From Vibrio albus (lineage in GTDB: Bacteria; Pseudomonadota; Gammaproteobacteria; Enterobacterales; Vibrionaceae), in NCBI RefSeq assembly GCF_003144035.1, contig NZ_QFWT01000004.1:124001-188000 (forward strand): a stretch of DNA of 64,000 bases. Reading direction: 5' to 3'. The notes beneath the pieces were generated by a model. The model made no database searches. It saw only the letters and a list, made by a program, of their open reading frames with translations, and had not been told where the DNA came from. Every line of letters starts with the position of its first letter. Within the stretch, counting starts at the first letter, position 1. Positions 35,110 through 43,858 of the stretch are shown here, in pieces. Made by a program: the position numbers and the translations under genes.

Positions 35110-38100
35110 CTAGTTTCTATAAGAAACGCTGTCGCCCGCAATACGGCCGTAAGTGAATATATCAATCAAGGCGTTACCGCCTAGACGGTTCCCTGCGTGA
35201 ATACCACCGGTCACTTCCCCTGCTGCGTAAAGTCCAGGAATAGGGACACCGTGCTTATCCAGAACACAAGCTTTAGTATCGATCTTTAGACCACCCATTG
35301 TATGGTGTACAGATGGCTTTCTAGGCGTTGCATAGAACGGTGCTTGCTCTACTTTTAGACCAAGTGCGCTTTTTTGGAACTCTGGATCGCATCCATCATC
35401 AACATATGAGTTGTAGCGACAAATGGTCTCGCAGAGATCTGCTTCTGGAACATTGATCTTGTGTGCTAACTCTTCAAGAGAGTCAGCCTTAATAATAATG
35501 CCTTCCTCGATTTCACGCTCGATGGTTTCGTGCGTGGTATTCGCTGCGGTTTTACGAATCTCTTCGTCAGCAATCATATAAATGACGCCACCGTTGTCGA
35601 AGAATGAATTAGACAGCTTGTCTCGACTCTCACATTCATTGACAAATCGCTTACCTTGCTGATTAACAAAAACAAAGTTTTCGGGTGGAACAATAAGCCC
35701 CGTTAGCAAAGCGCCCGATTTAGGGTCGCCAATTGGCATCAGTTGGATATACTCCATACCTACTAAATCTGCCCCAGCTTTTTCACCAATCGCAATACCA
35801 TCACCAACTAGAGCAGGTGAGTTAGTTGTCTTGATGTCATCGGCAATCTCGTTCCAGTAGTTGTTGTACTTCTGAAGCATCTTTGTGTTCGCACCAAACC
35901 CACCAGATGCTAACACCACACCGTGATTAGTCGTGAGTTTGTATCTGGTACCATTTGAGTGCGTCGCATTGATACCCACCACTTGACCATTTTCAATAAT
36001 CAGATCATCGGCGCGTGTATCAGTGATAATGCGACCACCTTGAGCAATGATGTGTTTTTGAAGTTTTTCAACAAACTCCACACCTTTTGGACGATTTGGT
36101 TTGTGCGCACGGCGCCATAATGCCCCAACTGCAATATCAACCATGCCTCGGTTAAAGTCGATCCCTTTCTCTGTCAGCCAATCAATCGATTCCATAGCAC
36201 GACTAGTCAGTGTATGAACAAGATCATACTGACCATAGATTGATTCGCCATCTAAGTTAGTTCGTTTACCACCAAGATAAGTTTGGATTAAATGCAGCTC
36301 TGTTGAATCAAACAGATAGTTGTTACCGCTGTCCACATCAAGAAAGTAATTTTCTAACTGATCTTTCAAAGCACGGAAGTCTGAAAGGTATTCTTGAGCA
36401 ATTTCAGATTCTGGTGTCTCGGCAATCGATCTTAAATAGTCAGCCTCACCAGCTAAAGCCGGGAAGTCTTTTTGCCATCTAGGTTCTGCAGCGTTAACCC
36501 AACCACCGGTACGAACCGTATTACCGCCGATAGCAGGGAACTTCTCTAGGACAATAACTGATTTATTATTGTCTAGTACGGTCAGCGCTGCACTCAAACC
36601 GGCACCACCACCACCGACTACGACAACATCAACCGTTTCTTCAACGGTTTCAGTCGACCACTCAACCGCTTCTCGAGCTTTACACCGTAATGCTTCTGAA
36701 TTACCACCAGCCAAATCAACAGCATTAGATACGCCATCAAGAACGGCCTGGCTACTCACCGTCGCACCAGAAATAACGTCAATATTAAGCGTTTGACCAT
36801 CCAGTATTTGTTGAGGAATACGTTCGAATGCAGGGTTAGCAATACCATCAGACTCTTTGGATGAGTCCACTAAAATATCAAGAATTCTATCTTCAGAGAA
36901 ACTCACCGTGACAGGAAGTTTACCGTTATGACCATAGCCATACGCTGTGTATTCGCCCGGCTCAAACTTAATCTCAATGCTTTGAAGTTCTTTGATACGC
37001 TGATGTTTTAACGCTTCAGCGGCACTGTCGATAATCATGTAATCCATTATTTCCCACAGTGGTGTCGGAATCATCAGCGCTTCTTGCTGAGCAATATCGG
37101 CAAACTCAGCGCAGACTTCATCGTTCATCGCTTTCGTCGCCCATGTTGGCTCGACGAGAAAACCTTTACCTATGCTGACAATGTCATAACCATGATCAAG
37201 GGCAGCATCTGCATCACGACGTTGGGCAATACCACCCACACCGATTACCGGAATCTTCGCAACGTTTTCAGACTTCAACGCATGAAACTTGCGAATCAGT
37301 GGCTCTTTGTCCTCAGGATTAACAATGGAGTTTCGTGCGTAGTTACCCATTGAGAAATGCAAATAATCAAGACCACTTTGAGCTAATTTATCAAGAAGAT
37401 ACATCGTTTCTTCAAATCGGATACCCGGCTCTTCTATTTCTTCTGGAGAGAAACGGTAGCCAATAATGAAATCCGTCATTTGATGAGACGCCACCGCTTG
37501 CTTCGCCTTTTCTAAAACAGCAAGTGGGAATGCGGTACGCTTTTCAATATCACCGCCCCACTTGTCCGTGCGCCGATTAGAGTGAGGAGAAAAGAATTGT
37601 TGGATAAGGTAAGTATTCGCACCATGGATTTCAACACCGTCAAAGCCTGCTAGAACAGCACGATTAACAGCATGACCAAAGTTCTCGATCATGCCCTCAA
37701 TCTGTTCCTCGGTCATTTCCAGTGGCGTTTCTGCATTATCGCGCAGGGCCGCAACAGGACTGGCCGAGATGGGCTGATGACCACCGTTGAATTCGCCATT
37801 TGCCATACGACCGGCATGATAAATTTGCAAAATAGCTTTAGAGCCTTTGGCTTTAATCGCGGTAGCCAGTTTTTTAAGACCTGCAATCTTGCTGTCATTG
37901 TTGATGCCGAGTGCTCCGGGGAAAGCTCGTCCATAATTTTCTACAAAAGCACTCTCAACGATAATTGCACCGGCGTCTCCTGAACGAGATGCATAATAGT
38001 CCACCATTTCTTGAGTCACACCACCATCAAAAAACGCGGATTGAATGGTCATTGGAGCCATAACAATACGGTTTTTTAGCTTGGCTTCAGATAACCCAAG

Positions 38101-38127
38101 CTTTATTTCTTCGATTAACTTTGTCAT
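35110..38127 (-). CDS. OYE / FMN_bind / FAD-binding fusion reductase (acrylate or cinnamate reductase-like)
   Basis: 1005 residues in three parts: an Old Yellow Enzyme/NADH:flavin oxidoreductase domain (about 1-360; MAPMTIQSAF, HAGRMANGEFNGGHQPISAS, GFDGVEIHGANTYLIQQFFS), an FMN_bind domain (about 385-475) with the flavinylation motif ISGATVSS near 452-459, and a fumarate-reductase-type FAD domain (about 500-1005; VVGGGGAGLSAAL, HHTMGGLKIDTKA, GNRLGGNALIDI). No signal peptide, so cytoplasmic. The same architecture was described for the NADH-dependent acrylate reductase of Vibrio harveyi and the related cinnamate reductase of Vibrio ruber. NADH would enter at the OYE domain and electrons pass via covalent FMN to the FAD site. 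The true substrate (acrylate, cinnamate, urocanate or another enoate) is not settled by sequence reading. Base composition looks more AT-rich than the neighbours. Confidence 0.88.
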   Translation of the reverse strand: MTKLIEEIKLGLSEAKLKNRIVMAPMTIQSAFFDGGVTQEMVDYYASRSGDAGAIIVESAFVENYGRAFPGALGINNDSKIAGLKKLATAIKAKGSKAILQIYHAGRMANGEFNGGHQPISASPVAALRDNAETPLEMTEEQIEGMIENFGHAVNRAVLAGFDGVEIHGANTYLIQQFFSPHSNRRTDKWGGDIEKRTAFPLAVLEKAKQAVASHQMTDFIIGYRFSPEEIEEPGIRFEETMYLLDKLAQSGLDYLHFSMGNYARNSIVNPEDKEPLIRKFHALKSENVAKIPVIGVGGIAQRRDADAALDHGYDIVSIGKGFLVEPTWATKAMNDEVCAEFADIAQQEALMIPTPLWEIMDYMIIDSAAEALKHQRIKELQSIEIKFEPGEYTAYGYGHNGKLPVTVSFSEDRILDILVDSSKESDGIANPAFERIPQQILDGQTLNIDVISGATVSSQAVLDGVSNAVDLAGGNSEALRCKAREAVEWSTETVEETVDVVVVGGGGAGLSAALTVLDNNKSVIVLEKFPAIGGNTVRTGGWVNAAEPRWQKDFPALAGEADYLRSIAETPESEIAQEYLSDFRALKDQLENYFLDVDSGNNYLFDSTELHLIQTYLGGKRTNLDGESIYGQYDLVHTLTSRAMESIDWLTEKGIDFNRGMVDIAVGALWRRAHKPNRPKGVEFVEKLQKHIIAQGGRIITDTRADDLIIENGQVVGINATHSNGTRYKLTTNHGVVLASGGFGANTKMLQKYNNYWNEIADDIKTTNSPALVGDGIAIGEKAGADLVGMEYIQLMPIGDPKSGALLTGLIVPPENFVFVNQQGKRFVNECESRDKLSNSFFDNGGVIYMIADEEIRKTAANTTHETIEREIEEGIIIKADSLEELAHKINVPEADLCETICRYNSYVDDGCDPEFQKSALGLKVEQAPFYATPRKPSVHHTMGGLKIDTKACVLDKHGVPIPGLYAAGEVTGGIHAGNRLGGNALIDIFTYGRIAGDSVSYRN

Positions 38128-38502
38128 TAGTTAATATTCCTTACACATATTAATTCTTATATGAAATATTCCTCAATGAGCGAGCTTGCTAACAAAGGGA
38201 TTTTTCATATAAGAAAAATGTCATCAACTGAATTTCACACAAAGATACTATGGATATTTTTTACGGGTAAATGAAACGTTTGCATTTAATTCATGCATGA
38301 TTTGCATAAAAACATTATTTACGCATGCAATAAATGCATCAGGAAAGTGTCATTCTAGGGGATTTTACAGGCGGAACGATTTATCTTAAGCTTATGTTTT
38401 TAAACACAAAACAACGCCACTCATGACTAAGAAATCGTCAATAACAGCATATCACTATAGTCATCTACACACTGCCGAAAGCCTGCTATACGCAAAGAGA
38501 AG
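38128..38502. promoter_or_regulatory. Upstream region of the fusion reductase
   Basis: Gene-free, AT-rich. It holds a perfect 13-bp inverted repeat, TTCTTATATGAAA (38154-38166) and TTTCATATAAGAA (38203-38215), centres 49 bp apart, close to the reductase start. Further upstream is a cluster of five TGCAT motifs within 38279-38339. Both are candidates for regulator binding. No recognised FNR or CRP box was found. No regulator gene lies in the immediate neighbourhood. Confidence 0.45.
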
Positions 38503-39077
38503 TGGCCCCCCAATGGTTGGACACATAAGCTAATTCCTTAAGTGGTTGATCCAGCTCATGCAGCGTATCTCTGCCTTCCGAAGTAGGCTTCATCAAGGGT
38601 GAGGTCATTGAGTCCTTGATGGTTACGCTCTTCATTATAAAACACCATGTATAGTGGCCGATTTCAAGCTCTGCTTCTCGGGGCGTGGTGTAAGCTTTTA
38701 AGTCAACCTCTTCATATTTCAGACTTCGCCATAATCGCTCAATGAAAACGTTGTCGACCCAGCGACCTTTCCCATCCATACTTATCCTTATGTCATGGTC
38801 GAGCAGCTTCTGTGTGAACTCAGTGCTGGTAAACCGACTGCCCTGGTCGGAGTTAAGGATATCGGGCGACCCGTAGTGTTGAAGCGCCTTTTCTAGAGCC
38901 TCGATAAGGTAGTTGGGTGAATTTATCCAGCGAACTCTTTCGCTGTGCTCGGTCTAGCGACCGAGCACTTTGGGCAAAAATCATGGCAGCGTTTTCTAGT
39001 CATAGTCTGTTCCCGTATTTCTGGGTACTATCAAAACAGATCAATCACTTAAAGCCATGTCCAAAAATCGGGAGCCA
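38503..39077 (-). mobile_element. Decayed IS3-family insertion sequence (internally deleted)
   Basis: Both ends are recognisable as imperfect terminal inverted repeats: TGGCCCCCCAATGGTTGGAC at 38503-38522 and, on the other strand, TGGCTCCCGATTTTTGGACA ending at 39058 (39077-39058). The remnant is about 575 bp, less than half of a normal IS3 element. It retains the first codons of orfA (MTRKR at 39003) and the last third of orfB, the middle being lost. A perfect palindrome, GTGCTCGGTC tagc GACCGAGCAC (38945-38968), lies at the junction. No target-site duplication is visible. It is not able to move by itself. Confidence 0.75.
38556..39003 (-). pseudogene. IS3-family transposase remnant (orfA start joined to orfB end, frameshifted)
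   Basis: From about 38900 downward the minus strand reads as the end of an IS3 OrfB integrase core: ALEKALQHYGSPDILNSDQG, FTSTEFTQKLL, GRWVDNVFIERLWRSLKYEEV with the catalytic Glu region. A one-base frameshift near 38640 (after GHYT) moves the ending FYNEERNHQGLNDL...YFGRQRYAA into another frame, stopping at 38558-38556. Upstream only MTRKR of orfA remains. Confidence 0.75.
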
Positions 39078-39129
39078 CTTCTGTGCCTTGGACAACGACT
39101 TCTCTCACTAAAACATTATGGAAACAGCA

Positions 39130-39174
39130 GTCAAATAAAATATGAAATGGCGGAAACTCATGAGTTATCCGCCA
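39130..39174 (-). terminator. Terminator of glmS
   Basis: Long stem TGGCGGAAACTCA/TGAGTTATCCGCCA (39148-39160 with 39161-39174, one bulge). On the minus strand it is followed by ATTTCATATTTTATTT. It starts 57 bases after the glmS stop. Confidence 0.7.
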
Positions 39175-39230
39175 CTATAGTATGAGACTTTTTTACTATC
39201 TCACAGCCGCCATTTTTGTATGTGATGTAA

Positions 39231-41063
39231 TTACTCGACTGTCACCGCTTTTGCCAAGTTGCGCGGCTGGTCCACATCAGTGCCTTTGATCAGCGCAACG
39301 TGATAAGCCAGTAGCTGCATTGGAACGGTATAAAAGATTGGTGCGGTGATTTCACTGACATGTGGCATGGAGATGATTTTCATGCTTTCGTCTGCTTCAA
39401 AGCCGGCTTTTTCGTCCGCGAAGACATACAGCAGGCCACCACGGGCACGTACTTCTTCCACGTTGGATTTCAGTTTTTCCAGCAGGTCATTATTAGGGGC
39501 AATAACGACAACCGGCATATCCGCATCAATCAGAGCCAAAGGGCCATGCTTCAGTTCACCCGCCGCATAAGCTTCTGCGTGGATATAAGAAATCTCTTTC
39601 AGTTTCAGAGCCGCTTCCATGGCAATCGGGTAGTACTCACCACGACCAAGGAACAGAGTATGGTGCTTGTCTGCGAAATCTTCCGCCAGCGCTTCGATCT
39701 CTTTATCAAACGCCAGTGCACTGTCGATCTGTACCGGTAGCGCATGGATCGCTTCCACGATTTCCGCTTCTTTGGCTTTATCGATACGGCCCTGCTCTTT
39801 ACCAATAGCGGTCACCAGCATCAGCATCGCAGCAAGCTGAGTGGTAAAGGCTTTCGTTGATGCAACACCAATCTCGGTACCGGCACGAGTCATAAAGGCA
39901 ATATCGGATTCACGTACCAGAGAAGAACCGGATACGTTACAAATAGTCATGGCCGCCATATAGCCGCGCTCTTTCGCGATACGCAGAGCAGCAAGAGTAT
40001 CTGCGGTTTCGCCTGACTGAGACAGAGTGATCAGCAGGCTGTTCGGACGGGTAACGAAATTACGGTAACGGAACTCGGAAGCAATTTCGACATCGCAGCT
40101 AACACCAGCAATGTCCTCAAACCAGTAACGGGCGGCCATACCAGAGTTATAAGAGGTACCACACGCGATGATTTGCACATGTTCCACTTTACTCAGGATC
40201 TCGACCGCGTTGACACCAATGCTTTCCGTGATCACAGAATCTTGCGTCACACGGCCTTCCATGGTGCTTTTCAGTGCCGTTGCCTGTTCAAAAATCTCTT
40301 TCTGCATAAAGTGACGGTACTGACCTTTATCACCAGCATCATGTTCGATGCTGGATTCGATCACTTCACGCTCAACCTGTTCGCCAGATTCCGCATAAAC
40401 AGTCACGTCGCGACGGGTAATCTCAGCCACATCTCCTTCTTCCAGGAACATAAAGCGGCGAGTCACACTCAGAAGAGCCAGCTGATCCGATGCCAGGAAG
40501 TTTTCACCAATGCCCAGACCGATAACAATCGGGCTGCCTGAACGAGCGACGACAATACGGTCAGGATCATTACGATCCAAAGCAACAGTACCATAAGCCC
40601 CTTCCAGTTGTGCTGCGGTCTTTTTCAGAGCTTCAACCAGAGAATCAGAGGTACGCAGTTCCCACTCTACCAGGTGAGCAATAACTTCAGTGTCGGTCTG
40701 AGACACAAATTCATAACCACGGCTCTGCAGCAGAGCACGCAGCTCTTCATGGTTCTCGATAATACCATTGTGTACGATGGCAATATCACCAGAAACGTGG
40801 GGGTGCGCATTCGCTTCAGACGGTTCACCGTGGGTAGCCCAGCGAGTGTGTGCGATACCAGTACCGCCGGTGACGTTGGCTTGTTCAACCGCATCAGCAA
40901 GTTCCTGAACTTTACCCAGACGGCGCACCCGGGTCAGATTTTTATCGGCATCGACGACAGCAACACCCGCTGAGTCATAACCCCGGTATTCCAGACGACG
41001 TAATCCTTCCACTAAAATTTCTGCTACATCACGCTGTGCAACCGCGCCAACTATTCCACACAT
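39231..41063 (-). CDS. glmS: Glutamine--fructose-6-phosphate aminotransferase (isomerizing)
   Basis: Makes glucosamine-6-phosphate for peptidoglycan and LPS. 610 residues when started at 41063, giving the N-terminal nucleophile Cys directly after Met ([12 protein letters not shown]); GGAGAATACC precedes this ATG. The N-terminal glutaminase domain has [14 protein letters not shown] and HTRWATHG. Two SIS domains follow ([27 protein letters not shown]). The C-terminus is NLAKAVTVE, the family end. It is preceded by a DeoR-type regulator gene on the same strand (75 bases), a pair I also recall from V. cholerae. Confidence 0.97.
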   Translation of the reverse strand: MCGIVGAVAQRDVAEILVEGLRRLEYRGYDSAGVAVVDADKNLTRVRRLGKVQELADAVEQANVTGGTGIAHTRWATHGEPSEANAHPHVSGDIAIVHNGIIENHEELRALLQSRGYEFVSQTDTEVIAHLVEWELRTSDSLVEALKKTAAQLEGAYGTVALDRNDPDRIVVARSGSPIVIGLGIGENFLASDQLALLSVTRRFMFLEEGDVAEITRRDVTVYAESGEQVEREVIESSIEHDAGDKGQYRHFMQKEIFEQATALKSTMEGRVTQDSVITESIGVNAVEILSKVEHVQIIACGTSYNSGMAARYWFEDIAGVSCDVEIASEFRYRNFVTRPNSLLITLSQSGETADTLAALRIAKERGYMAAMTICNVSGSSLVRESDIAFMTRAGTEIGVASTKAFTTQLAAMLMLVTAIGKEQGRIDKAKEAEIVEAIHALPVQIDSALAFDKEIEALAEDFADKHHTLFLGRGEYYPIAMEAALKLKEISYIHAEAYAAGELKHGPLALIDADMPVVVIAPNNDLLEKLKSNVEEVRARGGLLYVFADEKAGFEADESMKIISMPHVSEITAPIFYTVPMQLLAYHVALIKGTDVDQPRNLAKAVTVE

Positions 41064-41138
41064 GGTATTCTCCACTGTTATCTGTATTTCAACTTACCGG
41101 CTGCAAGCAATGCCCTTTTGGTAAGTATCTGAATGATG

Positions 41139-41906
41139 TTACTCAGGAGCGCGGATCACCCGCACGCCTTTAGATTCAATTTGCTGTTTTTGCTCGTCAG
41201 TCAGGCGGACATCCGTCACAACAACATCAATCTGCTGCCAGGACAGTTCCAGGTTCGGGATACGACGTCCGACTTTATCGGATTCGATCATCAGAATGAC
41301 TTCCCGCGATACCTCAGCCATCACTTTGCTTAACCCTACCAACTCGTTAAATGTCGTCGTTCCTCTCTCGAGATCAACCCCGTCAGCGCCGATAAATAAC
41401 TGGTCAAAGTCATAAGAACGCAGTACGGATTCCGCCACCTGCCCCTGAAACGACTCTGAACGTGTATCCCAGGTTCCGCCAGTCATCAGCAGTGTTGGTT
41501 CATTTTCTAATGCATTCAGAGCATTAGCGACATGGAGAGAGTTCGTCATGACAACCAGGCCATGTTTATTATTCAGCTCTGGGATCATGGCTCCGGTGGT
41601 ACTGCCACTGTCTATCACAATACGATTATGATCCCGGATCAGCTCTGCGGCAGACTTCGCAAGCATTTTCTTTCGATTCGAAACATCAGCCATCAATTCG
41701 TCATTAACAACCTCTTTTGGCAGCGCAATAGCCCCGCCGTATCGACGTAATAACAAGCCATTCGCCTCTAAAGAGGCAAGATCTTTCCTAATGGTGACTT
41801 CTGAGGTATCAAATTTGTGAGACAGCTCGTCAACACTGACCTCTCCTAACTCATCCACCAGTTTGGAAATCATATGGCGTCTTAGCTGTGTATTTCTTTT
41901 GGACAT
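41139..41906 (-). CDS. DeoR-family regulator linked to glmS
   Basis: 255 residues: N-terminal DeoR helix-turn-helix (VSVDELSHKFDTSEVTIRKDLASLEANGLLLRRYGGA) and a sugar-phosphate-sensing DeoRC domain (VIDSGSTTGAMIPEL, VMTNSLHVANAL, LFIGADGVDLERG). It belongs to the AgaR/GlpR-like branch. Location upstream of glmS suggests control of amino-sugar synthesis or use in response to an amino-sugar phosphate. The promoter lies in the long region shared with pykF. Confidence 0.9.
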   Translation of the reverse strand: MSKRNTQLRRHMISKLVDELGEVSVDELSHKFDTSEVTIRKDLASLEANGLLLRRYGGAIALPKEVVNDELMADVSNRKKMLAKSAAELIRDHNRIVIDSGSTTGAMIPELNNKHGLVVMTNSLHVANALNALENEPTLLMTGGTWDTRSESFQGQVAESVLRSYDFDQLFIGADGVDLERGTTTFNELVGLSKVMAEVSREVILMIESDKVGRRIPNLELSWQQIDVVVTDVRLTDEQKQQIESKGVRVIRAPE

Positions 41907-42340
41907 AATATGAAAGATATAAATTTCGAAACGAAAGAATTATATTCAATACGAAACTTGTTTGTCTATTTATTTCAGTCCAAAAAATAAAATTTTTAAG
42001 AGAAAATCTTGTCCTAAAACAATTCTTGACCGTGATATTGAACACATTCAGTGGTAGAATTCGCGCCGAAAAGAAAAAAAATTACAGAAATCACCGTTAT
42101 TTTTTTGCAACTTTGTCGAGTTATACTGTACTGAGTTGGTAGATTTGTAGACAGAGAAATAGAGCCCAACAGCAGCTATACTGGGCTTTCTAATAAAATT
42201 GACTATAGACAGGCGGAGATAAACGACACTGAAAGAAAAACGTCACAATGAAAAAATGTTGTCATTTTCTTTCTTATGTTCCTCTGCCGAAACAAAACTG
42301 ATTTAAAATTGTAACCATACTTACCGGAGAGTATTTTCCC
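41907..42340. promoter_or_regulatory. deoR / pykF divergent upstream region
   Basis: 434 bases, AT-rich, without a gene. It carries promoters for both directions. A plausible pykF -10 is TATACT at 42122-42127, with only a weak -35; that would give an mRNA leader of about 200 bases, longer than usual. TACCGGAGAG (42321-42330) is the pykF ribosome site. No clear FruR/Cra palindrome was recognised. Confidence 0.35.
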
Positions 42341-43753
42341 ATGAAAAAGACCAAAATCGTATGTACGATTGGCCCTAAAACTGAATCTGTAGAGATGCTA
42401 GGCAAGCTAGTAGACGCTGGCATGAACGTAATGCGCCTAAACTTCTCTCACGGCGACTTTGCAGAACACGGTACTCGTATTGCAAACTTCCGTCAGGTAA
42501 TGGAAGAGAAAAGCAAGCAACTTGCTATCCTTCTTGATACTAAGGGCCCTGAAATCCGTACTATCAAACTGGAAAACGGCGATGACGTTGATCTGGTTGC
42601 TGGTCAAGAATTCACTTTCACTACAGACGCAACTGTAGTTGGTAACAAAGATATCGTTGCTGTTACATACGCAGGTTTTGCAAAAGACCTTAACGAAGGT
42701 AACACTATCCTTGTTGATGACGGCCTGATTGAAATGGAAGTTATCTCTAAAACAGAAACTGAAGTTAAGTGTAAAGTACTTAACAACGGTGCTCTGGGCG
42801 AAAACAAAGGTGTTAACCTACCTGGCGTTTCTGTTCAGCTTCCAGCGCTTTCTGAAAAAGACAAAGCTGACCTTAAGTTCGGTTGTGAGCAAGGCGTTGA
42901 CTTCGTTGCTGCTTCTTTCATCCGTAAAGCAGCTGATGTTAAAGAAATCCGTGAACTGCTAAACGCAAACGGCGGCGAAAGCATCCACATCATCTCAAAA
43001 ATTGAGAACCAAGAAGGTGTGGACAACTTTGACGAAATCCTTGAGCTTTCTGACGGTATCATGGTTGCTCGTGGTGACCTTGGTGTTGAAATCCCAGCTG
43101 AAGAAGTAATCTTCGCTCAGAAAATGATGATCGAGAAATGTAACCGTGCACGTAAGATGGTTATCACTGCGACTCAAATGCTGGATTCTATGATCAAAAA
43201 CCCTCGTCCAACTCGTGCTGAAGCGGGTGACGTTGCGAACGCCGTAATGGATGGTACTGATGCAGTAATGCTTTCTGGCGAAACAGCAAAAGGTAAATAC
43301 CCAGTTGAAGCGGTAACTATCATGGCTCAAATCGCTAATCGTACTGATGCGGCTCTGAAAGCAGAACTTGGCTCTCGTCTTGACAGCCCTCGTCTGCGCA
43401 TCACAGAAGCGGTATGTAAAGGCGCGGTAGATACAGCTGAAAAACTGGCTGCTCCTCTGATTGTTGTTGCTACTGAAGGTGGTAAGTCTGCACGTTCTGT
43501 ACGTAAGTACTTCCCAACTGCAAACATTCTTGCTCTGACTACCAACAAGAAAACTGCTGCTCAGCTGGTACTGACTAAAGGCGTTCGTCCTATCGTTGTT
43601 GATTCTATCGACAGCACTGATGATTTCTACCGTAACGGTAAAGAAATTGCACTAAGCACTGGCCTTGGTAAGAAAGGCGATATCGTAGTAATGGTATCTG
43701 GTGCGCTGGTTGCTTCTGGTACAACTAACACAGCATCTGTACACGTACTGTAA
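42341..43753 (+). CDS. pykF: Pyruvate kinase I
   Basis: 470 residues, the E. coli PykF length: [83 protein letters not shown]. The C-terminal domain should bind fructose-1,6-bisphosphate. Codon use is strongly biased (GAA, AAA, CGT, GGT, GCT and CTT/CTA rather than the CTG-rich pattern around it), the mark of high expression. It is the main glycolytic enzyme, while the PykA-like paralogue at 457 is tied to pgtP. Confidence 0.97.
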   Translation: MKKTKIVCTIGPKTESVEMLGKLVDAGMNVMRLNFSHGDFAEHGTRIANFRQVMEEKSKQLAILLDTKGPEIRTIKLENGDDVDLVAGQEFTFTTDATVVGNKDIVAVTYAGFAKDLNEGNTILVDDGLIEMEVISKTETEVKCKVLNNGALGENKGVNLPGVSVQLPALSEKDKADLKFGCEQGVDFVAASFIRKAADVKEIRELLNANGGESIHIISKIENQEGVDNFDEILELSDGIMVARGDLGVEIPAEEVIFAQKMMIEKCNRARKMVITATQMLDSMIKNPRPTRAEAGDVANAVMDGTDAVMLSGETAKGKYPVEAVTIMAQIANRTDAALKAELGSRLDSPRLRITEAVCKGAVDTAEKLAAPLIVVATEGGKSARSVRKYFPTANILALTTNKKTAAQLVLTKGVRPIVVDSIDSTDDFYRNGKEIALSTGLGKKGDIVVMVSGALVASGTTNTASVHVL

Positions 43754-43776
43754 GACTCTGTTTAAGTACTAAGATC

Positions 43777-43804
43777 AAAAAAGAGGGCGTCAGCCCTCTT
43801 TTTT
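43777..43804 (+). terminator. Terminator of pykF
   Basis: AGAGGGC/GCCCTCT stem with GTCA loop (43782-43788 with 43793-43799). It is flanked by an A run before and a T run after, so it can work on both strands and also faces the diguanylate cyclase gene. Confidence 0.92.
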
Positions 43805-43858
43805 ATTGCCTGTCATTCAGGCTTATTCGTCATCACATCTCTACCGTGCTCTTCCTTG

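Noticed and set aside
38945-38968. Perfect palindrome read as a terminator or operator
   Set aside because: It lacks a T run and lies inside the deleted IS remnant, so it is more likely a rearrangement scar.
41064-41138. glmS ribozyme or riboswitch
   Set aside because: The space before glmS is only 75 bases, and gammaproteobacteria control glmS through sRNAs or regulators. No ribozyme-like structure was seen.
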